From the NCBI GenBank assembly GCA_949752795.1, contig OX457071.1:74365983-74429982 (forward strand): a DNA stretch of 64,000 nucleotides, written 5' to 3'. Positions 12,865-24,164 of the stretch are shown here, piece after piece. Below the pieces are notes generated by a model. That model did no database searches. It had not been told where the DNA came from and saw only the letters and a program-made list of their open reading frames with translations. This stretch comes from Hyperoodon ampullatus. Lineage: Eukaryota > Chordata > Mammalia > Artiodactyla > Ziphiidae. The translations under genes and the position numbers were made by a program. The stretch's first letter is position 1; the number at the start of each line of letters is the position of its first letter.

Positions 12865-13186
12865 TAATTTGTTTTTGGCTGCACTGGGTCTTTGTTGCTG
12901 TGCGCGGGCTTTCTCTAGTTGCGGCGAGCAGGGGCTACTCTTCCTTGTGGTGCGCGGGCTTGTCATTGCGGTGGCTTCTCTTGTTGTGGAGCACGGGCTC
13001 TAGGCACGCGGGCTTTAGTAGTTGTGGCATACGGGCTCAGTCTTTGTGGCTCGCGGGCTCTGGAGCGCAGGCTCAGTAGTTGTGGCCCACGGGCTTAGTT
13101 GCTCCGCGGCACGTGGGATCTTCCCGGAGCAGGGCTCGAAGCCGTGTCCCCTGCATCGGCAGGCGGATTCTTAACCACTGCGCCAT
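12865..13186 (-). mobile_element. Long-form CHR SINE, antisense, head-truncated
   Basis: Reading + strand: 'TTTTTGGCTGCACTGGGTC' (tail side), repeated 'GTTGTGGC..CGGGCTC' units, then 'GGATCTTCCCGGAGCAGG' and 'GCATCGGCAGGCGGATTC'. It stops at 'ACCACTGCGCCAT' without the final CCAGGGAAGTCCC, so the head is truncated. It belongs to the 300-bp form also present at 57112-57477. Confidence 0.85.
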
Positions 13187-13199
13187 CCTGTAATTGTTA

Positions 13200-13430
13200 T
13201 TTAGATGATTTTTTACTTAAATCCAATTCTTTCAAACACTGTTTTGGTACCCTTGATTTGACGGTACTCAAGGCAATGCTAATGCTGTTTGTTGGAGTAA
13301 CCACCTGTTTCCTTCACCAGAAGGAATGCCTTATGAGATTAGGGACTTTGGCTGGTTAATTGCTGTATCTCTGAAGCCTAGAACAGCAGGCACATATAAT
13401 AGGTTCTCAGTATGTTCAACTAATGAATAA
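13200..13430 (+). repeat. L2 3' fragment
   Basis: Ends with an L2-type tail: 'GCCTAGAACAGCAGGCACAT', 'AATAGGTTCTCAGTATG', 'AATGAATAAA'. It is too diverged to subtype. Confidence 0.5.
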
Positions 13431-13747
13431 AAGGGAAATCTTCTAGCTGTGTTCAAATATTTTAAGAACTTCATGTGGCAGGTGTGTAAGTGGGGATACC
13501 GGGCTGGGTTTTCTTCTGTGCTTCTGAAGGCAAAGAACTACGGATGGGAACTATTGGGACTGAACATACAAATTTTCTGAGATTTAGAGCTGGTCATTAT
13601 TACCTCTAGATTAGAGTTAGAGTTGAACATTACCCTTGGCATCCTCATAAAGCAGTGACCTCTCCCCATCGGTGCAAGTACTCAGAGTCAGAGCAGCATC
13701 TGTCAGGGGATTCCTTCTTGCAGAAAGGAGTAGGCAACATAAACCTC

Positions 13748-14215
13748 CCGCCCCTCCAGCTATCCATGTCCTAATCCCTAGAACCTGTGACTGTGACCTT
13801 ATATGGCGAAAGGAGCTTCACAGATGTGATTAAGGACCTTAAAATGGTGAGATGATCCTGGGTTATTGGCAGGGGGTTAGGGGTGCTCAATCCAATCACA
13901 TGTGTCCTTCAAATCAGAAAACCTTTCCCGGCTGAGGTCAGAGTCAGAGGATGATGTGAAGAAGGGTCAGAGAGATGCAACGTTGCTGGCTTTAAGGAAG
14001 GAGAAGGGGGGCCACAAAACAGGTAATATAGTTAGCCTCTAAAAGGTAAGAAAGGCCAGTAAAGATCTCCCCAGCAGTAGCCTCCAGAAATGAACATAAC
14101 CCTGCTCTCACTCTGATTTTTTTGTGACATGTGTTGAAGTTTGGAATTCCATTGGAATTCTAAATGTACAGAACTGTAAGAAAATAAAGTCATGTGTTTT
14201 AATCCATCAGGTTTG
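13748..14215 (+). repeat. MLT1-type MaLR LTR
   Basis: Contains the ordered landmarks of an MLT1 LTR: 'CTAATCCCTAGAACCTGTGA', 'CACAGATGTGATTAAGGACC', 'CAATCACATGTGTCCTTC', 'GCCTCCAGAAATGAACA'. It ends at an AATAAAG polyadenylation-like site (14183). The comparison is to remembered MLT1 landmarks. The copy is old and solitary. Confidence 0.6.
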
Positions 14216-15080
14216 TTGGAAAACTAATACAATGACCTTTAAGATTATTTTCCAGATCTGAGACTCCATAATGCTAACCTGTCGGAGGAGGGATTGGATT
14301 AGAACCAGGAAAACAATTCCAAAAGTGAGGGTTATTAAACATGGAGGTGATTTATTAAGCAGACTGTGAAATCCCCATCTCTAAGGAGCTTAAAGATGAG
14401 AGTGGATGAACGTGACCTGTCTAAAACTCAGTCTAAAGTTCCACCATCCAAGAGTCCAGGGGATGAACTTGATGAATTCCTACTCTCTGGAGTCTATGAA
14501 AGGAGCCCAGTCTATGAAAAGAGGCAGGATTTCTGTAAGACTGGGGCAAATTGCCTTTAAATGGAAACAATTTCCCTTCTGAAAGCATTGGGGTATTAGG
14601 TGAAAATGTCCAAATTGAAGCAATTTTAAACCTCCATTTCCTATTTGGCATGAGTTATGAAATTTCATATGAACATATAGACACATAAACAATGTAGCCA
14701 TTGATATTATGCCCAAACTGAGCCTGTCATTTGATTTTGAGTGATGGAGCAAGACCGCATATTTCTATCCAGGGATCTGTTACAATAGGAACCGTTTTGA
14801 TTATATCTTAAATTTAAGAAAACTCCCTCTTGGAGAGTTTTGGGGGAGTGCAGGCCTCTGAGTCTGCAAATCAGTTCGAATACAGCCAACACCCTCTTCG
14901 GGAATCTGTTCTGTCTTGCCCAACTAAGGTCCCCACAGAGAGGGAGAGAAGAGCTGCAGATTTCACTTAAAAGTTCCCCCAGTCTGCTCTTCTGGGTACC
15001 TTAAGCAGTGACTGGAAGGTCCTGCTCTCTTTTCTCTTTTTTTTTTTCTGATAGAGGGAATTTTTCTTTTTCTTTTTAAA
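14216..15080. other. Intergenic DNA, nothing recognised
   Basis: No supported gene. Overlapping short open frames on both strands at 14366-14752 carry no conserved motif. Confidence 0.4.
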
Positions 15081-15085
15081 AATTA

Positions 15086-15245
15086 ATTAATATTTATTTT
15101 TGGCTGCGTTGGGTCTTCGTTGCTGCGCGCGCTTCCTCTAGTTGCGGCGAGCGGGGGCTACTCTTCTTGCGGTGCGTGGGCTTCTCATTGCGGTGGCTTC
15201 TCGTTGCGGAGCGCTAGCTCTAGGCGCGCAGGCTTCCGTAGTTGC
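15086..15245 (-). mobile_element. Truncated long-form CHR SINE, antisense
   Basis: Only the tail-side half is present: 'TTTTTGGCTGCGTTGGGTC', 'GTTGCGGCGAGCGGGGGC', 'CTAGGCGCGCAGGC'. It stops abruptly at 15245, where unrelated sequence begins. It is related to 12865-13186. Confidence 0.8.
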
Positions 15246-15699
15246 CAAACACTTCAGAGAGGGATCTAGCATGACTAAACCAAGACTCTCTGGAGTCTCT
15301 AGTCTGGGTTTGAATCCTGAGGGCCACTTTTGGCAACGTGACCTTGGGTAAGTTACTTAACCATGAGTTTACCCACAAAGTCACTGCTTCCTGACTTTGG
15401 CTTAACCCCTGGGAAGGGGAGCCCCAAGAATAAATGCGGTAATTTTAATTTTTTACGCAATCCATCAGATGGGACAGGGAAGGGTGGGTTGCACGTAGCT
15501 CAGAGTGGTCAGAAATTAACTGAGATCCAGAAAGTTAAGAGGCGTGATATTTCGTGCACACCTGAGCGGACATTCGTACCGATACACCAGACACCTCGAG
15601 AACTTCCGTATCCCGCGATCCCCACGGCTATGAGCCTCGCCCGCCCACCAAACGTTCAACCCTTCTGGGGCCGGCTCAGTTTTCCAGGCCTTTCCCCTT

Positions 15700-16240
15700 C
15701 CTAGGCGTCTCCTGTGGGTTCCCAGTCCGAAAGCTGGACGCCCACGTCTCAGCCGAGGCCGGAGGTGCCCACGGCGGCGAGACTAGCGGTCCTCCGGCTC
15801 GTGGCCCGAGCACGGTCCGGCAGCGAACCTCGGACCAGTAGAGGCCCTCGGGAAGCCCCCGCACCAGGGTCGCGGGTCGGCGCGTGGGCGGGCAAGAGGC
15901 GGGGGCGCGGCGGTCAGTCCCGGGCACGCCCCTCCTCGCCTCGCGCCGGCGCTCTGGCAACTGGGGCGGGGGGGGTGGGGGGAAAGGTGGGCCAGCACCG
16001 CCCTCACACCACCCACGCACCGCCCACGTTGGGGGGGGAGGGCGGTGCCGCGACACGCGGGACGGGCGAGCGCGGACGGCGGCCGAGGAGGCCCAACCTG
16101 AAGCCCGGTGCGTGCGCGAGTGTGTGTGCGGGCGGGGCGGAGGCGCGCGCGCGTCCTGACTGGCTGGTGTCAGCGGCGGCGCGCCCCTCGGCGCGGCCGG
16201 AGCTCCAGCTCCAAGCCTGAGTCCGCCCTCCTCGTCTGGG
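15700..16240. promoter_or_regulatory. CpG island 1 (promoter-like)
   Basis: Very GC- and CpG-rich sequence with several GC boxes (GGGCGG or close variants near 15890, 15963 and 16131) and alternating CG runs around 16140-16160. The base composition changes sharply on both sides. No TATA box stands out. CpG retention in a vertebrate genome implies an unmethylated germline promoter. I cannot see the transcript it serves: the open frames across it (15676-16220) are composition artefacts and downstream sequence shows no exon I recognise. Confidence 0.65.
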
Positions 16241-16629
16241 GGAGTTTTAACTGTTCAAAGCTGCACCCGTTCCGGCCGCTCAAATTTCCAGAAGTGTCTT
16301 GATTGCTTGCTTTCTTTTTTTCACTTTGTTTTGAAATCTTGATCTGCAGCGTGTTATGTCCTGACTCTCGGACACGCTTTAGGCAACCAGGGCGTGAAAA
16401 ATGGAAATGGAAGCTTCCGTAAGTGAACTTGAATTTCTACCCCTGATGAAAACCTGTGACTGGCTCCCCCGTTGCATTTTTAGGTACAGTCTAAAACCCT
16501 TCCACGGTCTCCGGGTCCCCAGGGGCCCGGTCCAGCCCCACCCGGCGGGCCTCACTCCCTCCCCGCAAGCTCCGGGCACTTGGGCCTTGTACAGTTCTTC
16601 AGCGAGAAGAGATCTCCGCTCAGCTGACA

Positions 16630-16780
16630 CTTTTTTTTTTTTTTTTTAATTTTTATTTTTATTTTTTTTATTAGTTTCTGCTTTATAACAAAGTGAATCA
16701 GTCATACATATACATCTGTTCCCACATCCCCTCCCTCATGCATCTCCCTCCCTCCCACCCTCCCCATCCCACCCCGTGAC
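16630..16780 (-). repeat. Short L1 3' end, antisense
   Basis: A poly-T start, then 'CTGCTTTATAACAAAGTGAATCA' (quoted in part) and a pyrimidine-rich run. This is the reverse complement of the L1 3'UTR seen at 11100-11220. It is a severely 5'-truncated insertion about 400 bp from CpG island 1. Confidence 0.85.
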
Positions 16781-16799
16781 TGAGATTCCTCCTCCTCCT

Positions 16800-17075
16800 C
16801 TCTGCCTACCTCATTCTCGTCCTTTAGATTTCAGATCAAATGCCACTCCCTCGGAAGGATTTCACTGACCTCTCGAAACTTTATTTTCCTTGGTACTTAA
16901 CAGTATATCATTTTTTTTTAAAATGTATCTTCTGTTTATTTGTTCAATGCTTATGTTTAGTAGACTGTAAATTTCATGAAGGGACGACCATGGCTCTTTT
17001 GCCTTTTACTGTACTTTCAGAACCTCGCAGGAGGTGGGACATAGTGGATATTCCCCAAATATGTATTGAAGGTAC
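16800..17075 (+). repeat. L2 3' end, sense
   Basis: Contains 'CAGATCAAATGCCACTCCCT', 'AGACTGTAAATTTCATGAAG', 'GGTGGGACATAGTGGATATT' in the order of an L2 tail. No coding meaning. Confidence 0.6.
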
Positions 17076-17835
17076 AAAAGAACTTTACAAACATGTGATT
17101 ACAGACCTTTGATTCTGGGAACGTGCAAGGTTTGCAGTTTGCCCCGGAGGAGACAAGTTGCGAATCATGGCCTCTAAACTTTTTCCACAGTACCTTACTT
17201 TCAGTAACAAAAATTTTTTTCTTGCACTCCAAATATATGTATATTTATTTATTTACAAATTATAAAAGTGTAGTGCATGCTCATATATATTTATATATTA
17301 TTATAAAGCACACACAACCAAACAGAAGCTTTTTAAAGCTAAGATAAAAATAATAGCTATAAATAAAAGTTCTAAAATTTTTTTCCTTCACTGTGCTTTG
17401 GAGCCCACTATGCAGATAATCTGTGAGAAGAGGGCTGCCCTCTCTTGGTAGAGGGCAGCTAAAGACACGTGCTTTGCATGGTCCGAATTCCTCAGGCTGT
17501 CACAGGTTTACCGTTTTGTGACCTCCGGTCGTATACTCAGCATTCCTGGTCTACACTATTTTCATTCAAGGAAAATATAAAGCGAGGCATTGTTTTAAGA
17601 CAGCACATTCTTTAAAATGCAGAGGTACTCGTATTATACACTTATATTGGACCAGGAAACAATGAAACATATTCATGTATAAATGTCTCAAAACTGAGTG
17701 TCCATCTTTATAACACCATGGTCACTACTCTATAAACGGAAAAATAATTAATCTGTTCTCATGTCTCAAGGCTTACAGAATTTTCACCTTTGAAGGCAAC
17801 TGAAATATATTATTTTAGGTTTCTTTCTTTTCTTT
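17076..17835. other. Intergenic DNA, nothing recognised
   Basis: A/T-rich sequence after the L2. No repeat, exon or regulatory block that I can name. Confidence 0.35.
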
Positions 17836-17950
17836 CTTTTTTTTTTTTTTTTGGCAGCGCTGTGCAGCTTGTGGGATCTTAGTTTCCCAACCAGGGCCCA
17901 TAGCAGTGAAAGCCCGGAGTCCTAACCACTGGACCGCCAGGGAAGTCCCA
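17836..17950 (-). mobile_element. CHR-type SINE fragment, antisense
   Basis: Poly-T followed by 'TTGTGGGATCTTAG', 'CCAACCAGGGCCC' and 'GGACCGCCAGGGAAGTCCC'. It is short compared with the 200-bp copies and diverged, so probably an older member. Confidence 0.85.
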
Positions 17951-17989
17951 TATTATTGTAGTTTTGATGGTGGGATATTCCCTACTGAC

Positions 17990-18085
17990 TTTTATATTAT
18001 ATATATAATCTATCTATACTATACTATAAATTTATAATATATTTATGTCATATTATAAATGTTTATACATTTATATATAAATAAA
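17990..18085. repeat. AT-rich low-complexity tract
   Basis: Imperfect TATA/ATAT tract with no regular unit. Probably low-complexity expansion. Confidence 0.6.
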
Positions 18086-19085
18086 GCCTTATATACTTTA
18101 AGCCTTAAGAACTTCTAGGGTAAAAGCATAACAGATTTCTATTATATAGCATGTCTTTTGGACTTAAATAGCTCAGTGTTTGAACAAATTTTGAAATGCT
18201 TTTATGTATGGGTGAAATGAGGGAGACCAATCATAACATAGTCCTAGGAAAATATTACAGATCTATGTATGAGAATTTCCAGCAAAGTCAGCTACACCTC
18301 TGTGAGAGATAGGAGTGAAACATGTAACATAAGTCAAAAGTGCAATTGTTCACTAATTGTTTACAATTTCCGGTTGTGTAGATAAATAATTCACTTGACC
18401 GTTATTTATTTCTCCAGAGCTATTTTTTGCTACTTGATCAACATATTCAATTTTACCTTCTCATTTCTACTTCTGCAAAAACGATTATGTTTTAGAATCG
18501 TCTAAGCTGCCCCTATTTTCAATTTGCCGTCTGTTAGGGATATAAGTAAAGAGACAATGATCACAAGCAGATAAGAGTCCTGAGCCCTCACCCTGTCTAC
18601 CAAATAACAAACTCACCAGCAAATATACACAAATGCCCACAAATGCCTAGGCAGGGTAGGGAAAGGAGGAAAGAAAGACAGTAGAATTGCTTTAGATGTT
18701 CCACTGATTTTGGGGTTCTCACCTCCCATAGAAGCTTCCTTCACAATTCATTGTATTTCTCTACTTCATTTCCATGACACGTGTCGGGCAGGAATATTAC
18801 GCAGGCAGCGCACAATCCAACCACAGTTCCCCAAGGGTACCAATCTCCCAGAATTGCTATGTCAAAGCCCACATCCTAATCCAACACTCCCATCCCGCTG
18901 CCTATCCCAGTCACCAAAGGAATTCTTTTGGGGGATGTTTTTTTACTCGGGCTCTACGGAATACCGAGTTGCGTGTTACCAGAGTTTCTGAAAACAGCAG
19001 CTCACTTATTAATTACACACGGAAAAAGGTGCCATTACGATGGAGAGAATTAGAGGACACTTTTAATTAGAAGATCAGTGTATCA
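18086..19085. other. Intergenic DNA, nothing recognised
   Basis: About 1 kb directly upstream of CpG island 2. The overlapping open frames at 18710-19070 are short and featureless. No named repeat seen. Confidence 0.4.
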
Positions 19086-19089
19086 TCAC

Positions 19090-19835
19090 CAACAGCTTGT
19101 GGAGCCCTAGCTGGGCCTCCTCCAGCCGCAGGCGGGCCCCGCGACGGCTCTTCTCTCCCGGGGGCGTGGCCCACCCTGGGTGAAGGGACGGAACCGCGGT
19201 GGGTGCTGAGTGACGGTGCCGCGACCTGGTCGTGGGGCCCCCGTCGCTCGCTCCCCGGAGCTCCCGGCAGCCAGGCGGTGACCCCACGCGCCGGCAGGAG
19301 GCGCGCCGCCGAGGCCCCCAGCGCGCCGACTGCGCAGGCGCAGAGCAGGGCGGACTCGCGGCACCGGGGAGGCCGACGGGGCTGCTGCTTGCGGGCTGCG
19401 GCCGGTCCCGAGGAGCCGGGGGTGGGGAGGCCCGGGGAGGCTGCCGGAGCAGCGGCCGCAGACCCGTGGAGGAGCGTGCTGGACGCTCGGGGGAAGCCGC
19501 CTCGCACGGGCCCTGAGGAAAAGCCGAGCTCGGCCGTTCCCGGCCTGGGTTTCCTCTTTTGTGACCCTGCCTCGCGGGGGCTGTGAGGGAGCAGCGTCGG
19601 CCGCGTGGCCGGTGCGCTTGAAGAAGACGGTGACGGGAAAAAGGCGCGGGCAGAGCGAGCGGCCGGCGGGCTGTGTCCCTGTGTCACCTCCCGTGCGAAA
19701 GCCGCCCGCGCCCTGGCGGCCGCTGCGCTGGGTGCTCGGGCGCCGGGTCCCTGCGGTCGTTGGTGGTGGGAGCCGGGCTGGGGACCCTGGGGACGGCCTT
19801 GCTTCCTGTGGAGACGGCTCACACCGTTCACATGA
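19090..19835. promoter_or_regulatory. CpG island 2 with an NRF1-type site
   Basis: A second dense CpG block. At 19331-19342 it carries TGCGCAGGCGCA, a close match to the NRF1 palindrome found in many ubiquitously used CpG promoters. The 275-residue antisense open frame (19067-19894) and its overlaps are rich in Pro, Ala, Arg and Gly, lack any domain and exist in several frames at once, as expected from GC content. The island could be bidirectional. I cannot assign a downstream gene. Confidence 0.65.
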
Positions 19836-20084
19836 CATTTCATCGCAGTCTTCAGTGTCGACGTTGGACTTAAGTGAAAGGTCATCTTGTCCAAATATTT
19901 ATTGAATGACTATTCGAGAATTATTTTTAAAATCTGAGTGCTTAGGCGAGCGCCTGGTACCCAAAAGTGTCACATTCCTGGTTTAATACCGTAACTTCAC
20001 AAGGCCCTTTCTCGTCATCCGTAAGAGTGACTCCACCGCCCAAGGCTGCCCAAGGTCACAGGCCAGGGAGCTGCAGTGCTTGCT

Positions 20085-20490
20085 GAGATTGTTTTTTTTT
20101 AAGATTAAAAAAAAAAAAGTACAGTTGATATAGTGTTGTGTTAATATCTTTTTATTTTATTTTATTTTATTTTTTTGCGGTACGTAGGCCTCTCACCGCT
20201 GTGGCCTCTCCTGTTGCGGAGCACAGGCTCCGGACGCACAGGCCCAGCGGCCATGGCTCACGGGCCCAGCCGCCCCGCGGCATATGGGATCTTCCCGGAC
20301 CGGGGCGCGAACCCGGGTGCCCGGCATCGGCAGGCGGACTCTCAACCACTGCGCCACCAGGGAAGCCCCGTGTTGTGTTAATTTCTGCTGTACAGCAAAG
20401 TGATTCAGTTATACGTACATTCTTTTCTTTATATTCTTTTCCCTTATGGTTTATCACAGGATACTGAATAGAGTTCCCCGTGCTAAGTGC
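20085..20490 (-). repeat. L1 3' fragment, antisense, with a SINE insertion
   Basis: 'TGTGTTAATTTCTGCTGTAC', 'AGCAAAGTGATTCAGTTATA' and 'GATACTGAATAGAGTTCCC' are the reverse complement of a cetartiodactyl L1 3'UTR. Split by the SINE at 20177-20369. The same L1 3' region recurs near 46150-46390. Confidence 0.8.
20177..20369 (-). mobile_element. Young CHR SINE, antisense, perfect duplication
   Basis: GCGGTACGTAGGCC start to 'CCACCAGGGAAGCCCC' end, with a T-rich (TTTTA)n tail upstream. The 13-bp repeat GTGTTGTGTTAAT occurs at 20133-20145 and 20370-20382. Confidence 0.93.
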
Positions 20491-20499
20491 TGACTGAGA

Positions 20500-21370
20500 T
20501 TTTAAGCGAGGCGTTTGGCCTCCAGGCCGTGTGCTCTTAGTCACAACAGTTAGCAGTGACTAAGGAGCACGTTTTTAGATGCCTTCTCCAGGCTCTTTTT
20601 CTATTTTATTTGTACTTCTGTTAGATTAGGAGATAAGTCACTTTGGATGGAATCTATGATCTATCAATCCTACATGGACCTTCAAAGTGCAGTGGATTGA
20701 GATTCCTGTGTTTTTCACCTCGACTTATGGCACAGTCTGGTCGCCTGAATTACTTCAGTGTAAATGATATCCACACTGAAAATATACATGGGCAACAGAA
20801 GGCAACTACAAAACTCACAGGACTGAAACTTTCTAGGTTCCACTGGGTCATCGCTCATCTAAAGGAAACTGTAGCTGTAACTGCTGGTGAAACTGACGGG
20901 GTGCGGATATTATTTCCCCTAGGAGGCTGGTTGGGCATCTCATAGGGCTATACTTCCAGAGGTCAGTCGTTTATGAGATTTGTTCTGTTCTTTGAAGCTA
21001 CACATTTCAAAAACATTTCTTCTTAAGGCTATGTATTCCTATAATGTATTCCTTTCACTGATTTCTGTGCTAGAGGAAATGAAGGTAATCAGTGGGGTGT
21101 ATGTGAGAAGACTCTTCAGGGAAATGTTAAACAGTTGGCCAGAGGGCAGTTCACCAGACAGCTGGCATTGTTGCATGAAGAACCATGGGAGCAAATATTA
21201 GACTCTTTTTAGGGGTCATGGTTGGGTTTTCAGGCATCTCCTGTTAAATCATGGTAAAGAATGCACATTTGTGCATTAGAGGGGCCTATTTTCCATGTTA
21301 GAAAGAAGACCTTTTGTGGAGTACAGAGTTATGCTTTAGGAAGTGTGAGCCCATTGTGATTGATAGGCTG
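20500..21370. other. Intergenic DNA, nothing recognised
   Basis: No supported gene. The open frame at 20643-20945 ends without splice context or a recognisable domain. Confidence 0.4.
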
Positions 21371-21373
21371 AAA

Positions 21374-21860
21374 GTGCCCCAGGCCCCCGACCCCCCACCC
21401 CAGGATATACACAGCCTAATGCCTGGAACCTTGAATGTTACCTTATTTGGAAAAGTCTTTGCAGATGTGATTAACTCAAGGATCTCGAGATGGGGAGGTT
21501 CTTCTGGATTACCTGGGTGTGCCCTAAATACAATCACAAGTGTCCTTAAATAAGAGAGAGCAGAGGGGATTCGATACAGGAAAAAAGAGAAGGAGGCCAT
21601 GTGGAGATGGAGGCACAGACTGGAGATACGGCCGCGATCCAAGGAGTGCTGGCAGTCATCAGAAGCTGGAAGAAGCAGGGAACAGATGCTTCCTTAGAGC
21701 CTCCAGCAGGAGCACAGCCCCCCTGATACCTTGATTTTGGTTCACTAAAACTGATTGTGGATTTTAGCCTCCAGAACTGTGAGAGAATACATTTCTCTTG
21801 TTTTAGGCCACCAAGCTTGTGATATTTGTTACCGCAGCCGCAGGAAATTAATACTCATAG
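21374..21860 (+). repeat. MLT1-type MaLR LTR
   Basis: Clear MLT1 landmarks in order: 'CCTGGAACCTTGAATGTTAC', 'CTTTGCAGATGTGATTAACT', 'CAATCACAAGTGTCCTTAAA', 'GCCATGTGGAGATGGAGGCA', 'AGCCTCCAGAACTGTGAGAG' and a terminal 'AGGAAATTAATAC'. Better preserved than the copy at 13748-14215. Confidence 0.75.
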
Positions 21861-22439
21861 TTAATTCAGGGAACTAATAGATCTCTGAATCTGTATAACA
21901 AGGAATTCGTTGATACTAGTTTTGTCCCTCTGATACTATTTTCCCTTCTTGGAATGCTTGACTTTGTGGTTGATGGTATAGAGACTGACTTGGTGACCCT
22001 AAGTAGTGTGGCTCCAGCCCATACATTCAGGTGTTTTTGTTTGTTTGAGTGGTCAGGGATAGCAGTATAAATAAGACAATGTCCATATCAAGGCCATGAG
22101 GTCCGTATCCGCCTATCAAATGTCAGTATTGGCCTCAGAATATTAACGTTACAATTAATTGCTCACCTTGGCTCACCATGCACTAGTAGGGTTGGATAAG
22201 CTTCACAGTCTGTCTGGGGTTATAAGGAGGACCAAGCCAAAAGAAAAGACACCCTTGGTTATATACATTTAGCACTGTGAATACTCAACACTTATATGTA
22301 TTTATGTTATACTCAGTGTATTTATGTTATACTGGGTTTGTAAATCGTTACCTCTAAACATACCCATGAAGTCAAGATTGAGTCAGGAGCCCAGCGGGCC
22401 AATTCTGGCTCCTCTACTGTAGGCAACTTAGTTAAACTT

Positions 22440-22690
22440 TCTGGAGAGTGGAAATAGCATGAGGTATAATAATAAATATTATTTAATGAACACGAATGTA
22501 TCAGAAACTGGACTAAGTACTGTACGTGTATAATCTTATTTAATCCTTGTAACAACCCCTAGCAATAAGTGTTAATCCTAATTATATAGATGAGGAAATT
22601 GATGTTCAGAAAAAATTAAGAAAACTTGTCCAAATCTGCAAAATCAGTGGCTGAACTGGAATCTGGACACAGGATGTCTTATTTCCAAGT
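22440..22690 (+). repeat. MIR-family element
   Basis: 'ATGAGGAAATTGATGTTCAG' and 'CAGTGGCTGAACTGGAATCT' match a MIR 3' half. It is diverged, with unclear ends. Confidence 0.5.
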
Positions 22691-22711
22691 ACATACTCTT
22701 TTTCTCCCCCC

Positions 22712-22960
22712 AATATTTACTTATTTATTTATTTGGCCACGCTGGGTCTTAGTTGCAGCATGCAGGATCTTCGTTGCTGCATGTGGGATCTTACTTGCGG
22801 TGTGCGGGATCTTTGATTGCAGCATGCGGGGGTCTTTACTTGCAGCATGTGAACTCTTAGTTGCGGCATGTGGGATTAGTTCCCTGACCAGGGATCGAAC
22901 CCGGGCCCCCTGCATTGGGAGCGTGGAGTCTCAGCCGCTGGACCACCAGGGAAGTCCCTC
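22712..22960 (-). mobile_element. Older long-form CHR SINE, antisense
   Basis: Repeated 'TTGC..GCATG..GGATCTT' units, then 'CCCTGACCAGGGATCGAACC' and the 'CACCAGGGAAGTCCCT' head. Flanked by AAGTACATACTCTTTT (from 22686) and the near-identical AACTACATACTCTTTT (from 22962), one mismatch in 16 bp. Confidence 0.88.
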
Positions 22961-22974
22961 TAACTACATACTCT

Positions 22975-23970
22975 TTTTTTTTTTTTTAATTTTTTAAATA
23001 GATCTTTATTGGAGTATAATAGTTTCACAATACTGTGTTAGTTTCCATCGTACAACAAAGTGAATCGGCCATATGCATACATATGTCCCCCTATCCCCTC
23101 CCTCTTGAGTCTCCCTCCCATCCTCCCTATCCCACCCCTCTAGGTCATCGCAAAGCACCGAGCTGATCTCCCTGTGCTATGTTGCTGCTTCCCACTAGGT
23201 GACTATTTTACATTCCGTAGTGTATATATGTCGATGCTACTCTCACTTTGCCCCAGCTTCCCCCTCCCACCCTGTGTCCTCAAGACCATTTCCTATGTCT
23301 GCATCTTTATCCCTGCCCTGCAACTAGGTTCATCAGTACCAATTTTTTTAAGATTCCATATGTATGCGTTAGCACATGGTATTTGTTTTTCTCTTTCTGA
23401 CTTCACTCTGTATGACAGACTCTAGGTCCATCCACCTCACTACAAATAACTCAATTTCGTTTCTTCTTATGGCTGAGTAATATTCCACTGTATATATGTA
23501 CCACATCTTCTTTATCCATTCATCTGTCAATGGACATTTAGGTTGGTTCCATGTCCTGGCTATCGTAAATAGTGCTGCAGTGAGCACTGTGGTACATGTC
23601 TCTTTTTGAATTATGGTTTTCTCAGGGTATATGCCCAGTAGTGGGATTTCTGGGTCATATGGAGTTCTATTTTTAGTTTTTTAAGGAACCTCCATACTGT
23701 TTTCCGTAGTGGTTGTATCAATTTACATTCCCACCAACAGTGCAGGAGGGTTCCCTTTTCACCACACCCTTTCCAGCATTTATTATTTCTAGATTTTTGG
23801 ATAATTGCCATTCTGACTGGCATGAGGTGATACCTCATTGTAGTTTTGATTTGCATTTCTCTAATAATTAGTGATGTTGAGCATCTTTTCATGTGCCTCT
23901 TGGCCATCTGTATGTCTTCCTTTGTGAAATGTCTATTTAGGTCTTCTGCCCATTTTTTTTTCCTTTTTTT
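22975..23970 (-). repeat. L1 3' end, antisense
   Basis: Reverse complement of the tail and ORF2 C-terminal region seen in the 5965-11245 element: 'AGATCTTTATTGGAGTATAA', and ORF2 C-terminal coding on the minus strand (for example 23369-23587, which encodes W-N-Q-P-K-C-P-L-T-D-E-W). It is decayed by stops. Confidence 0.9.
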
Positions 23971-23971
23971 T

Positions 23972-24164
23972 GCGGTACACGGGCCTCTCACTGTTGTGGC
24001 CTCTCCCGTTGTGGAGCACAGGCTCCGGACGCACAGGCTCAGCGGCCATGGCTCACGGGCCCAGCCGCTCCGCGGCATGTGGGATCTTCCCAGACCGGGG
24101 CACGAACCCGTGTCCCCTGCAACGGCAGGCGGACTCTCAACCACTGCGCCACCAGGGAAGCCCC
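23972..24164 (-). mobile_element. Young CHR SINE, antisense
   Basis: GCGGTACACGGGCCTC start and 'CCACCAGGGAAGCCCC' end, with a poly-T upstream. It lies at the break between two L1 blocks, so the L1 sequence on its two sides does not join directly. A deletion or a second L1 is implied. Confidence 0.9.

Noticed and set aside
15714..16220. A 168-residue sense open frame in CpG island 1
   Set aside because: Same composition effect, with a mirrored open frame on the other strand (15676-16056).
19067..19894. A 275-residue antisense open frame in CpG island 2
   Set aside because: Several long frames overlap on both strands here, all rich in Pro, Ala, Arg and Gly. This is what high GC content produces. 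No domain, splice site or conserved motif.
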